DNA from: Oscillospiraceae bacterium
GTDB lineage: Bacteria; Bacillota; Clostridia; Oscillospirales; Oscillospiraceae
Assembly: GCA_015067795.1 (NCBI GenBank)
Contig: SVLU01000017.1
Span: 1-35,535, forward strand
Direction of reading: 5' to 3'
Length of the DNA stretch: 35,535 bases
The notes beneath the pieces are model-generated. The model saw only the letters and a list, made by a program, of their open reading frames with translations. It did no database searches and was not told where the DNA came from. A program made the translations under genes and the position numbers. Each line of letters begins with the position of its first letter. The stretch's first letter is position 1. Below are positions 1 to 7,289 of the stretch, piece after piece.

Positions 1-16
1 TTCTTCATTGCAATAC

Positions 17-52
17 ATAAAAATCGTGCCGGAGACTTTGCTCCGACACGAT
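17..52 (-). terminator. hairpin with U-tract at left edge
   Basis: Arms at 23-34 and 41-52 pair over 12 positions with one G-U, around a 6-base loop. On the minus strand the stem is followed by a run of T (complement of 17-22). It lies about 50 bases beyond the rplS terminator, so it is either a tandem second terminator or belongs to a short transcript not recognised here. Confidence 0.6.
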
Positions 53-99
53 CCTTGGCTTCTTTATTTTTTCTCTACCCCAACTATTGACATAGAGCC

Positions 100-134
100 A
101 AAAAATAATGGACACTTCTTTCGAAGTGTCCATT
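100..134 (-). terminator. rho-independent terminator of rplS
   Basis: A perfect 12-bp stem (107-118 with 123-134) and a TTTC loop lie just after the rplS stop codon, followed on the minus strand by a T-run (complement of 100-106). Confidence 0.85.
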
Positions 135-146
135 AATTTTTGATTC

Positions 147-488
147 TTACAGTCTTTCCTTAACCTTTGCTGCCTTACCAACTCTGTCTCTGAGATAGTA
201 CAGCTTAGCACGGCGAACCTTACCTCTTCTAACTGTTTCGATAGAAACGATTGTTGGAGAGTGGATTGGGAATACCTTTTCACAACCTACGTTGTAAGAA
301 ATGCGGCGAACGGTGATTGTTTCGTTGATGCCACCATGCTTCTTAGCGATAACTGTGCCTTCGAAAGCCTGGTTACGAACACGGTTACCTTCCTTAACGC
401 GAACGGTAACTCTAACTGTATCACCAACATTAACCTGAGGAACTCTTGGCTTCATGTACTGTTCGTTTAAAGTCTTTACCAGATCCAT
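147..488 (-). CDS. rplS: 50S ribosomal protein L19
   Basis: Ribosomal protein L19 of the large subunit, which sits near the 30S-50S interface. The 113-residue product has the usual family length and pattern: the N-terminal VKTLNEQY helix, the [15 protein letters not shown] strand region, FEGTVI, then [21 protein letters not shown] and a basic C terminus ending [14 protein letters not shown]. The ATG is preceded by GGGAGG. It has its own promoter and a long leader, and two hairpin terminators follow, so it appears to be monocistronic here and not in an rpsP-trmD operon. The assignment is secure. Confidence 0.98.
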   Translation of the reverse strand: MDLVKTLNEQYMKPRVPQVNVGDTVRVTVRVKEGNRVRNQAFEGTVIAKKHGGINETITVRRISYNVGCEKVFPIHSPTIVSIETVRRGKVRRAKLYYLRDRVGKAAKVKERL

Positions 489-489
489 T

Positions 490-575
490 TTTTATCCTCC
501 CTTCAGTGCAAACGTTCATAACACGTAAAGTGTCAGCGGACCATCTTAATAACGTGCACGACTCACACGTGCTTT
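490..575 (-). promoter_or_regulatory. rplS 5' leader, possible L19 leader
   Basis: About 80 bases separate the predicted transcription start from the rplS ATG, and the stretch contains several short complementary segments such as CACGTG/CACGT arms. Firmicutes are known to carry structured L19 leaders in this position. I recognise this by position and general appearance only; a covariance-model search with the Rfam L19 leader would decide. Confidence 0.45.
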
Positions 576-578
576 GGT

Positions 579-607
579 ATAATACCACATTGCACCAAAA
601 AATGCAA
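579..607 (-). promoter_or_regulatory. sigma-A-type promoter of rplS
   Basis: On the minus strand TTGCAT and TATTAT are separated by 17 bases, about 90 bases upstream of the rplS start codon. Confidence 0.7.
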
Positions 608-644
608 GTATTATTTTTAAAAAATCGACCTGATTTTTCACAAA

Positions 645-732
645 TGTCATTGCGAGGCTCGGCACGAGCCGTGGCAATCTATTTTCTATTCAGAGAAAGA
701 TTCCCACGGTCGCTTCGCTCCTCGGAATGACA
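645..732. repeat. dispersed palindromic repeat, copy 1
   Basis: An 88-bp element starts TGTCATTGCGAG and ends CTCGGAATGACA, so its ends are an imperfect inverted repeat. Inner arms GTGGCAATCT and AGATTCCCAC also pair, so most of the element can fold into one long hairpin. Related copies lie at 5868-5961 and 9702-9783. This copy lies just after the pfkA stop and may also act as its transcript end. Confidence 0.85.
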
Positions 733-744
733 ATCCAAAAGCTT

Positions 745-1725
745 TTATGCACCTGTCATAATGGCATCGAGGATAGCGTAAACCTCTTCTTCAATGCCCT
801 TGTGCATTGCAAGACCTTCGTCAATATCAACGTCATCGCACTTATCGTTGTGGTAGGTTACAATTCTGTTAGTCTGACCTGCTGCAAGAACTTCAACAGC
901 GTGATAACCCATTCTTGTAGCAATAACCCTGTCACGAACCAGTGGCTGACCACCACGCTGAACGTGACCGAGAACGGTAACTCTTGTGTCGATGCCTGTC
1001 AGGTTCTTCACCTCTTCTGCAACGGACTGTGCAGAGCCTGCACCCTCGGCAACGATGATGGTGAAGTGAGTTCTGCCGCGAAGTCTTGCCTTTCTGATTT
1101 TATCAACGATGTCCTTTTCAAGATTGATTTCCTTTTCAGGAATAAGAACGGATGTAGCACCTGCTGCAATACCAACATAAAGTGCCAGATGACCGGCATT
1201 TCTGCCCATTACCTCGATAACGGAGCATCTTTCATGGGACTTCATGGTATCACGAAGCTTATCAATGGATTCAATGGCAGTATTACAAGCTGTATCGTAG
1301 CCGATGGTATAGGTTGTGCAGGCAATATCGTTGTCAATTGTTGCAGGAATGCCTACAACGGAAACGCCATGCTTGGAGAGAGCTTCCGCACCACGGAAAG
1401 TACCGTCACCACCGATGGTAACAAGACCGTCGATACCCATATAACGGCAGTTGTCTGCTGCACGCTTCTGACCTGCTTCAGTCATGAATTCCTTACTGCG
1501 GGCTGTGTACAGGATAGTACCGCCTCTTTCAGTAAGACCGTTAACATCTTTAGCGGTCATTGGGAACATATCACCTGCAATAAGACCTGCGTAACCGCGT
1601 CTGATACCTACACACTCGATTCCAAAGGCTATTGCTGTTCTGACAACTGCTCTGATGGCTGCGTTCATACCCGGAGCGTCACCGCCGGAGGTAAGCACAC
1701 CTATTCTTTTTACTGCGCTATTCAT
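745..1725 (-). CDS. pfkA: 6-phosphofructokinase
   Basis: Phosphorylates fructose 6-phosphate to fructose 1,6-bisphosphate in glycolysis (cytosol). The 326-residue product has the bacterial PfkA length. It shows the N-terminal TSGGDAPGMNAAIR nucleotide-binding loop, a GGDGT motif, the catalytic PATIDND segment and the sugar-phosphate-binding MGRNAGH segment. The Gly after GGD favours the ATP-dependent type over the PPi-dependent type, although the second diagnostic position (PATIDND) carries Ala rather than the usual Gly. The start is preceded by AAGGAGG. It begins only 12 bases after the DUF2344 gene, so it can be read as the last gene of the spoIVF-like/radical SAM operon, although a glycolytic gene probably also has its own promoter. 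Confidence 0.97.
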   Translation of the reverse strand: MNSAVKRIGVLTSGGDAPGMNAAIRAVVRTAIAFGIECVGIRRGYAGLIAGDMFPMTAKDVNGLTERGGTILYTARSKEFMTEAGQKRAADNCRYMGIDGLVTIGGDGTFRGAEALSKHGVSVVGIPATIDNDIACTTYTIGYDTACNTAIESIDKLRDTMKSHERCSVIEVMGRNAGHLALYVGIAAGATSVLIPEKEINLEKDIVDKIRKARLRGRTHFTIIVAEGAGSAQSVAEEVKNLTGIDTRVTVLGHVQRGGQPLVRDRVIATRMGYHAVEVLAAGQTNRIVTYHNDKCDDVDIDEGLAMHKGIEEEVYAILDAIMTGA

Positions 1726-1737
1726 TAGAATTCCTCC

Positions 1738-2394
1738 TTATTTAAAGATGTCCTTATTATTATCGAAAACCGCCTTTCTCATGTAAGACACCTGATCCGG
1801 ATAAACCTCCGGAGCATAGTTCTGTACAGCGGCTGTGATCAGCAAAGGATTGAGAGATGGGTTCTGAGCCGCTATAACGGTCCCGATCTTTATTTCATCT
1901 TTATTATAAACCGATATCTCGATTTTGTCTATCATTTCCAGAATATTTATATCAGCATATCCTTTTTTCGTCTTTTTGTTGACTATAAGCTCCTGACCGC
2001 TGAATAATTCACGAAGCTTGTCCGCTTCAGCTTCACCGATTTCACGGTCGTAAATGTATGTTATCTCCATTTCAACGAGTGAAAGCTCCTTCAGCTTACG
2101 CTCTGCCGTATATGCATCGAGAACTCTGATACCTTCGGGAAGAGAATTGTTGAGACCGTCAACAATTTCCTTGTCGGACTTTTCGCCAATTAGCTCAAAG
2201 TCCATGATCTCACATACGCTTTCGCAGCCAACAGGAAGCGGAAGTGCGAAAACCATGTGAGGATGCGGGTTAAAGCCCTGGGTGTGCTTAATTTCAAAGC
2301 CCGCTCTGATAAGGGCTCTCTGCATGGTACGCATCAGGTCAAGATGGGAGATGTATTTCGCCATACCCGTCTTTTCAAACAGAATTCTATTCAT
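1738..2394 (-). CDS. TIGR03936/DUF2344 radical-SAM-linked protein
   Basis: A protein of unknown biochemical function that is almost always encoded beside, or fused to, the TIGR03960 radical SAM protein. It opens with the characteristic FEKTGMAKYISHLDLMR segment, followed by GFNPHPHM and LPLPVGCESVCE, over about 218 residues. The reading frame can start at GTG (2397) or ATG (2394). I chose the ATG, 8 bases after GGGAGG. It overlaps the end of the radical SAM gene by 8 bases, which suggests translational coupling. In many Firmicutes rng, rplU and rpmA follow this pair; here pfkA follows instead. Confidence 0.9.
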   Translation of the reverse strand: MNRILFEKTGMAKYISHLDLMRTMQRALIRAGFEIKHTQGFNPHPHMVFALPLPVGCESVCEIMDFELIGEKSDKEIVDGLNNSLPEGIRVLDAYTAERKLKELSLVEMEITYIYDREIGEAEADKLRELFSGQELIVNKKTKKGYADINILEMIDKIEISVYNKDEIKIGTVIAAQNPSLNPLLITAAVQNYAPEVYPDQVSYMRKAVFDNNKDIFK

Positions 2395-4222
2395 CACAGC
2401 GACCTCCCTTGTATATCAGATTTGCACCACAGCCTGTACACTGCTTGCGGCAGTCGGGAGTTATAACTCCCTCATAAGCCGCTTCACGTTCTTTCCAGAG
2501 GAAGTCCTTACGAACGCCTGCCGTTATCATATCCCATGGCAGAATTTCGTCCTTAGAACGCTCTCTTGCGGCATAGAAATCGGGATCAACACCACAGGTT
2601 TCAAATGCCTTCATCCACAGGTCATAGGAGAAATACTCGCTCCATGCCTGAAGTCTGCCGCCCTGACGGACAACTTCTTCAAGCACCTTACCCACACGTC
2701 TGTCACCACGGGCAAGGACAGCTTCGATATAGCTTGTCTCAGGGTCATGCCAGTTATAGTTGATAGCTCTTGTACGCATAGAGCTTGCCAGCAGCTCAAC
2801 CTTGCGGCGGTATTCGCTCATTAAGTCCTGAGCCTCCCACTGGAATGGTGTGAGTGGCTTTGGAATAAAGAAGGATGTAGATACTGTAATCTTAACGCCA
2901 CGATTCTTATTGCTTGCGTGTCTTTTCCATGTATAAACCACCTGGTCAGCAAGAGCCGCTATAGCCTTTACATCCTCGTCAGTTTCCGTAGGCAGACCCA
3001 GCATGAAGTAAAGCTTCACGCTGTTCCAGCCACCCTCAAAGGCAATGCGGCAGGTATTGATAAGATCCTCTTCCTTGACGTTTTTATTGATAGCGTCACG
3101 GAGTCTCTGACTGCCTGCTTCCGGAGCAAATGTCAGACCGGACTTACGGACACGCTGAACCCTATGCATAAGGTCGATGGAGAAATTATCCGCTCTCAGA
3201 GATGGGAGAGAAAGGCTTACCTTTCTTGGTTCACACCAGTCAAGGAGTCCGTCGCAAAGCTCATTGAGATCACGGTAATCGCTTGTACTGAGGGAGGAAA
3301 GTGTCATTTCCTCATAGCCGGAATCCTTGAGTGCGTTGATTGCATGGTTAACAAGAGTCTCCTTGCTTCTGCGGCGAACAGGACGGTAAACGTAACCCGC
3401 CTGACAGAAGCGGCAGCCTCTGATGCATCCTCTGAACAGCTCAAGCACAACTCTGTCATGAACTATTTCGGTGGATGGGATTATAGTCTTTTCAGGGAAA
3501 TAGGAATTTTCAAAATCCTGAACGATACGCTTTGTGACAACAGGACGCACACCGTCAAGAGGCGTGATTGCAGAAACTGTGCCATCCTCATTGTAGCTTA
3601 TATCATAAAGGCTTGGAACGTAGATGCCCTCGATATCCGCGGCACTTCTCAAAAACTGCTTCTTTGTCCAGCTCTCTTTCTTTGCCTTTGCGTAAAGGTC
3701 AGTAAGCTCGCAGAGCATATCTTCGCCTTCGCCAATGCTGAAAAGGTCAACGAAATCTGCCAAAGGCTCGCTGTTATATGCACAGCTTCCGCCTGCAATA
3801 ACAAGATTTTTTAAATCAGGTCTGTCCTCACAGCGAAGTGGAATTCCCGCAAGGTCAAGCATATTGAGAAGCCCGATAAATGCCATCTCATAGCCCAGGG
3901 AGAATGCGATAATGTCATGCTCCTTTATTGGGTCCTTGCTTTCAAGCGCATAGAGAGGTACACCTGCTTTACGCATTTCGTCCTCCATGTCGCCCCAGGG
4001 TGCGAAAACTCTCTCACACCAGACGTTCTCCTTGTTGTTAAGAACGCCGTACAGGATACGCATACCCAGATTTGACATACCTATCTCGTAGGTATCCGGG
4101 AAGCAGAAAGCAACTCGGACATCAACCTTGCTCTTATCCTTCACTATCTGATTATATTCACCGCCTGTGTATCGTGCAGGCTTCTGCACCTTCGGTAAAA
4201 TTCTGTCCAGTTTGTTTATCAT
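2387..4222 (-). CDS. TIGR03960-family radical SAM protein with B12-binding-like N domain
   Basis: The 611-residue protein has an N-terminal cobalamin-binding-like Rossmann part (about 35-200, with FPDTYEIGMSNLG and the GGSCAYNSEPLADFVD segment) and a radical SAM core. The 4Fe-4S motif is visible as CIRGCRFC (C266, C270, C273). The C-terminal tail carries CRKQCTGCG, a second Cys cluster that could bind metal. The family's substrate is not established; a tRNA or ribosome-related role is often guessed because of its usual neighbours. It starts 4 bases after the M50 protease gene and overlaps its DUF2344 partner. The family call is firm, the function open. Confidence 0.93.
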   Translation of the reverse strand: MINKLDRILPKVQKPARYTGGEYNQIVKDKSKVDVRVAFCFPDTYEIGMSNLGMRILYGVLNNKENVWCERVFAPWGDMEDEMRKAGVPLYALESKDPIKEHDIIAFSLGYEMAFIGLLNMLDLAGIPLRCEDRPDLKNLVIAGGSCAYNSEPLADFVDLFSIGEGEDMLCELTDLYAKAKKESWTKKQFLRSAADIEGIYVPSLYDISYNEDGTVSAITPLDGVRPVVTKRIVQDFENSYFPEKTIIPSTEIVHDRVVLELFRGCIRGCRFCQAGYVYRPVRRRSKETLVNHAINALKDSGYEEMTLSSLSTSDYRDLNELCDGLLDWCEPRKVSLSLPSLRADNFSIDLMHRVQRVRKSGLTFAPEAGSQRLRDAINKNVKEEDLINTCRIAFEGGWNSVKLYFMLGLPTETDEDVKAIAALADQVVYTWKRHASNKNRGVKITVSTSFFIPKPLTPFQWEAQDLMSEYRRKVELLASSMRTRAINYNWHDPETSYIEAVLARGDRRVGKVLEEVVRQGGRLQAWSEYFSYDLWMKAFETCGVDPDFYAARERSKDEILPWDMITAGVRKDFLWKEREAAYEGVITPDCRKQCTGCGANLIYKGGRCDE

Positions 4223-4226
4223 TAAA

Positions 4227-4814
4227 TCAACCTCTGTTTCTAAGATCGTTTCTTCTCTTAACCTGAAATTTTACACCATTTCCGCTGATTTTACAAGCCA
4301 CAAGTGTAAAATACACAAATACCCACTTCCTGAAAACAATAGCAGAAATACTTAAAGCTACTATCACGATCACCGAACACACCTTAACCGCCTTTTCTGC
4401 TCTGTCGCTGTCCCATATCCAGGCAGTAACGGCATATATCATTCTCCCTCCGTCAAGGGGTTTAAGAGGAAGAATATTGAATAAAAACAGGCTGATATTC
4501 ATTCCTGCCAGCACGTAATCCCCAAATTCCGCTGCGCATATACTGAAAATCAAGCTTCCCGCAGGACCTGCAGCAGCACATATAAACTCCCTTGGATAGC
4601 TTAAAAATCTGTCTTTACACACTATCTCCAGCCCAATTACGCGAAGATTAACAGCCTCCACTCTGCACCCCACCAGGCTTATTGCCAGCAGATGGCAAAG
4701 CTCATGCACCGCCGCAGAAACGCAAACAGGCAGGAACATATCCCCCGGGTCAAAAAAATATACCGCCGTCCAGATAAGGATAAACCCCGGCGATACATTG
4801 ATTTTTATACCCAT
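4227..4814 (-). CDS. spoIVFB: SpoIVFB-like M50 intramembrane metalloprotease
   Basis: A small (195 residues) multi-pass membrane protein of the site-2 protease family. The zinc motif HELCH (H37, E38, H41) is present, and the third ligand lies in NILPLKPLDGGR (D121). About four or five hydrophobic segments are visible. In Bacillus, SpoIVFB cleaves the prosequence of pro-sigma-K in the mother cell. This protein is shorter than Bacillus SpoIVFB (288 residues) because the C-terminal CBS-type region is missing, as in many clostridial relatives. It overlaps the upstream SpoIVFA-like gene by 10 bases. A pro-sigma-K gene is present at 28998, so the substrate is encoded in the same window. That pairing is an inference. 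Confidence 0.85.
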   Translation of the reverse strand: MGIKINVSPGFILIWTAVYFFDPGDMFLPVCVSAAVHELCHLLAISLVGCRVEAVNLRVIGLEIVCKDRFLSYPREFICAAAGPAGSLIFSICAAEFGDYVLAGMNISLFLFNILPLKPLDGGRMIYAVTAWIWDSDRAEKAVKVCSVIVIVALSISAIVFRKWVFVYFTLVACKISGNGVKFQVKRRNDLRNRG

Positions 4815-5611
4815 GTCAGGTAGTATTCGGGATCAACATTGACCCCATCAACTTCAATTTCAAAATGCAGACAGCAGCCTGTTGCGTTACCTGAGCTGCC
4901 CATTTCTCCTATTTTCTCCCCCATTTCCACCATGTCTCCGTCTGATACGACCACATCACTGCAATGACCATAGAGAGTTCTTACGCCCTCCGCATGGTCC
5001 ACCATCACATAGAGTCCCAGCGTGGAGCTTTCTCCAACGGCATAAACCCTGCCATCTGCAAAGGCAAGAATGTCAGTCCCCTCTTCACCGCCGAAGTCTG
5101 TACCGTAGTGAAAACGCACTTCTCCGTCCATGGGGTGAGTTCTGTAACCAAAAGGTGAGGTCAGCGTTCCGCTTACAGGCATACAGTAATCCAAATTGAT
5201 ATTTGCCATTGTGTAGCTTGCCCCATTGGGTGGAGCAGCCTCTCCCGAATGGATGTAGGACAGGTTTCTTACAGTCGGAATGTCAGCTTCATTGTCGGCT
5301 TCTTCCGTTTCCTCCTGTTCCTCTGTTACCGCGGCTTCAACGGCTTCGTCATCGGACGGTGAAAAGGCATATTCATAAGCCTCGGAAAAGGCGTCACGAA
5401 AGCTTCGTTCACCTGCTACCGCCTCCCCCATCACCGCAAGAGCCGATTTGAAATCCGCATTCCGAAATCTCCCAACGGCTTCAGACCACAACCCCTTTGC
5501 ATAGTCAGGGAACAACGCCCTAACAGCTATTACCACCGCAATAAGTCCGTAGAACAATCTCCGCCGCACAAGCCTTCTCAGTGCTTTGCCCCTTAATGGT
5601 TCTTTCCTCAT
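4805..5611 (-). CDS. SpoIVFA-like membrane-anchored LytM/M23 domain protein
   Basis: The 268-residue protein has a basic N terminus, one membrane segment (about 17-34), an acidic linker (about 85-112) and a C-terminal LytM/M23 domain (about 143-265). The metal-site residues HYGTD (H168, D172) and the last His of LHFE (H249) are present, as is H216 in YGHCSD. The other His of the usual HLH motif is Cys (C247), so hydrolase activity is doubtful. Its position just upstream of, and overlapping, an M50 protease matches SpoIVFA, which regulates SpoIVFB. GGGAGG precedes the ATG. A sigma-E-like promoter lies immediately upstream. Confidence 0.82.
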   Translation of the reverse strand: MRKEPLRGKALRRLVRRRLFYGLIAVVIAVRALFPDYAKGLWSEAVGRFRNADFKSALAVMGEAVAGERSFRDAFSEAYEYAFSPSDDEAVEAAVTEEQEETEEADNEADIPTVRNLSYIHSGEAAPPNGASYTMANINLDYCMPVSGTLTSPFGYRTHPMDGEVRFHYGTDFGGEEGTDILAFADGRVYAVGESSTLGLYVMVDHAEGVRTLYGHCSDVVVSDGDMVEMGEKIGEMGSSGNATGCCLHFEIEVDGVNVDPEYYLTWV

Positions 5612-5631
5612 GGATACACCTCCCTTGTGGG

Positions 5632-5658
5632 AGTATATGACAGGTGAACCACAATTAT
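5632..5658 (-). promoter_or_regulatory. candidate sigma-E-type promoter of the spoIVF-like operon
   Basis: On the minus strand CATATACT (7 of 8 to the Bacillus sigma-E -10 consensus CATACAMT) is preceded 16 bases upstream by ATA, the core of the sigma-E -35. In Bacillus spoIVFAB is known to be sigma-E dependent. The predicted leader is only about 14 bases. Confidence 0.5.
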
Positions 5659-5784
5659 GAAAAGCACATTACCCTCTCCGTCATTTGCTTTGCAAACGCC
5701 TCCTGTCCCTTTGGGAAGCGACTTCTTTAGGGTAAAAAATGAGCTGTTTTAATCAATTCACTGATTACATTTTCAATTATTAAA

Positions 5785-6011
5785 TGTAGGGGCGACTATC
5801 AGTCGCCCGAAAATTCACCTAAAATAAACGGGAGGCTGATAGCCCAATGTCATTAAGTTAACCAATCTGTCATTGCGAGCCGGTGTTCACACCGGCGTGG
5901 CAATCTTTATTTTAAACCTAAAAGAAAAGATTCCCACGTCGCTACGCTCCTCGGAATGACAGAGTGCATTCTAAACTTAATGGCATTGGGCTATCAGCCT
6001 CCCCTACATTT
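5785..6011. repeat. outer palindromic repeat split by an inner one
   Basis: The outer ends are AAATGTAGGGG and CCCCTACATTT. Inside them, GGAGGCTGATAGCCCAATG on the left is matched by an inverted copy, CATTGGGCTATCAGCCTCC, on the right. The 94-bp TGTCATTGCGAG element (5868-5961) sits between these arms, so one dispersed repeat appears to lie inside another. Confidence 0.75.
5868..5961. repeat. dispersed palindromic repeat, copy 2
   Basis: A 94-bp element with the TGTCATTGCGAG start, inner arms GTGGCAATCTT and AAGATTCCCAC, and the CTCGGAATGACA end. An additional short stem (CCGGTGTTCACACCGG) lies near the left end. It is nested inside the repeat at 5785-6011. Confidence 0.88.
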
Positions 6012-6028
6012 CAAAATCTTAAGTGCAT

Positions 6029-6063
6029 CACTCTTGCCTCTCCCTATGTGAGAGGCAAGAGTG
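6029..6063 (-). terminator. strong hairpin just after galM
   Basis: A 14-bp stem (6029-6042 with 6050-6063) lies 12 bases past the galM stop. No clear T-run follows it on either strand, so it may end or stabilise the galM transcript rather than be a classical terminator. Confidence 0.45.
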
Positions 6064-6075
6064 GAATTGTTAATT

Positions 6076-7095
6076 CTACTTACTAAGCTTAAAGCAGATA
6101 ACCTTATGATACTTTTCACCGGGGTTCAGAACAGAACTTGGAACATTTGGATTATTAATGGCATTTGCCCAGTTCTGAGCTTCGATTGCAAAGCCATAAT
6201 GCTTGCCGTACTTTGCACCGCCCTTGCCTATTCTGTCATCGGGAATATAATTGCCGCTGTAAATGTGGATGCACTCCTGATCGCTTGTGCAGGTGAGCTT
6301 AATGCCGCTTTCATCACTTACCGCTTCCATCATGGTTCTCATACCTTCGCCGCTAACCTCAAAGCTGTGGTCATAGCCGTTAGCGAGGATAATCTGCTCA
6401 TCCACATAGGGGTACATTTCCTTTAATCTGCGTTCACCGTTTAAGTCAAAAACAGTACCCTCTGTGTCCAAAAGCTCCCCTGTTGCAAGGCAGTCGCCGT
6501 CAACCGCTGCCACACGAGCAGAGTACATCTTCACTCTCTGATCAAGTGTATCATGACCGCAATCGTGACCGTCAAGGTTAAAGTACATATGACTTGTGAA
6601 GTTTACGATGGTGGTCTTGTCGGTTTCTGCGTAAATATCAAGGCGAAGTGTTCCATCATCACAAAGCTCATATTCCGCAGCAACCTTCAGTGTACCCGGG
6701 TATCCCTCTTCCATATCGGGGCTGACGTATTCCATACGCACCTTGTTCTCAGCTAAAACTTCAGCCTTCCAGAGCTTCTTGTCAAAGCCCTCCTTGCCGC
6801 CGTGATTGCAGTTAGGACCGTTGTTGATATAAAGCTGATAAGTGGCACCGTCCAAAGTGAACTTGCCCTTTGCAATGCGGTTAGCCGTTCTTCCGATAAA
6901 AGCACCCATGTACTCGCCGTGGTTTACATAACCTTCAACATCATCAAAGCCCAGAACTACATCCGTACCGTCGATTGAATAAGCGGTAACAGTACAGCCG
7001 TACTCGGAAACGGTTGCACTGTATCTCCCTGCTGTCATAATATAGGCATTTACGCTTCTGCCGTCAGGAAGTTTGCCAAATGGTATAGTTTTCAT
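6076..7095 (-). CDS. galM: aldose 1-epimerase (mutarotase)
   Basis: Interconverts alpha and beta anomers of galactose or glucose, feeding the Leloir pathway or general hexose metabolism. At 339 residues it has the usual family length. Landmarks are MGAFIGRTANRIAKGKF, NNGPNCNHGG (the family usually has HLHGG here; the second His is kept), the catalytic region SHMYFNLDGH and the C-terminal catalytic Glu in GFAIEAQNW. GGGGGAAATGTT precedes the ATG. It stands alone between two repeat-rich gaps, with no galK or galT in the window. The family is secure; the exact sugar preference cannot be read. Confidence 0.95.
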   Translation of the reverse strand: MKTIPFGKLPDGRSVNAYIMTAGRYSATVSEYGCTVTAYSIDGTDVVLGFDDVEGYVNHGEYMGAFIGRTANRIAKGKFTLDGATYQLYINNGPNCNHGGKEGFDKKLWKAEVLAENKVRMEYVSPDMEEGYPGTLKVAAEYELCDDGTLRLDIYAETDKTTIVNFTSHMYFNLDGHDCGHDTLDQRVKMYSARVAAVDGDCLATGELLDTEGTVFDLNGERRLKEMYPYVDEQIILANGYDHSFEVSGEGMRTMMEAVSDESGIKLTCTSDQECIHIYSGNYIPDDRIGKGGAKYGKHYGFAIEAQNWANAINNPNVPSSVLNPGEKYHKVICFKLSK

Positions 7096-7117
7096 AACAT
7101 TTCCCCCATTTATAAGC

Positions 7118-7147
7118 AGGGATGATGCAAATATTCACATCATCCCT
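7118..7147 (-). other. 10-bp palindrome in the galM leader
   Basis: AGGGATGATG and CATCATCCCT pair perfectly around a 10-base spacer, 23 bases upstream of the galM start. It could be an operator or an RNA hairpin; no T-run follows on the minus strand. Confidence 0.5.
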
Positions 7148-7167
7148 TGTATTATGGTACCTTCTAA

Positions 7168-7278
7168 AGCCTCCCCTGTGCAAGGGGAGGTGTCTTGCGA
7201 AGCAAGACGGAGGGGTTGTATTTTATGACAATCCCCCAGTCACCTTCGGTGACAGCCCCCTTTGCACAAGGGGGCCTT
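7168..7278. repeat. G/C-rich palindromic intergenic repeat after pheT
   Basis: A composite of three hairpins: CCTCCCC...GGGGAGG, GTCTTGC...GCAAGAC and CAGTCACCTTCGGTGACAG, bounded by GCCCCC/GGGGGC arms. On the minus strand the first hairpin begins a few bases after the pheT stop and may work as its terminator. Elements of this kind are common between clostridial genes; I have no name for it. Confidence 0.7.
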
Positions 7279-7289
7279 TTTGCGTAGTT

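Larger units (their letters stand above)
5612..6075. other. intergenic region filled with repeats, no gene
   Basis: This 464-base gap holds no supportable gene. It contains the operon promoter at its left end, a degenerate repeat-like piece near 5670-5725, a nested pair of palindromic repeats at 5785-6011 and a 14-bp hairpin at 6029-6063. Confidence 0.7.

Noticed and set aside
727-1728. A 333-codon plus-strand frame opposite pfkA
   Set aside because: Complete overlap with pfkA and no family features.
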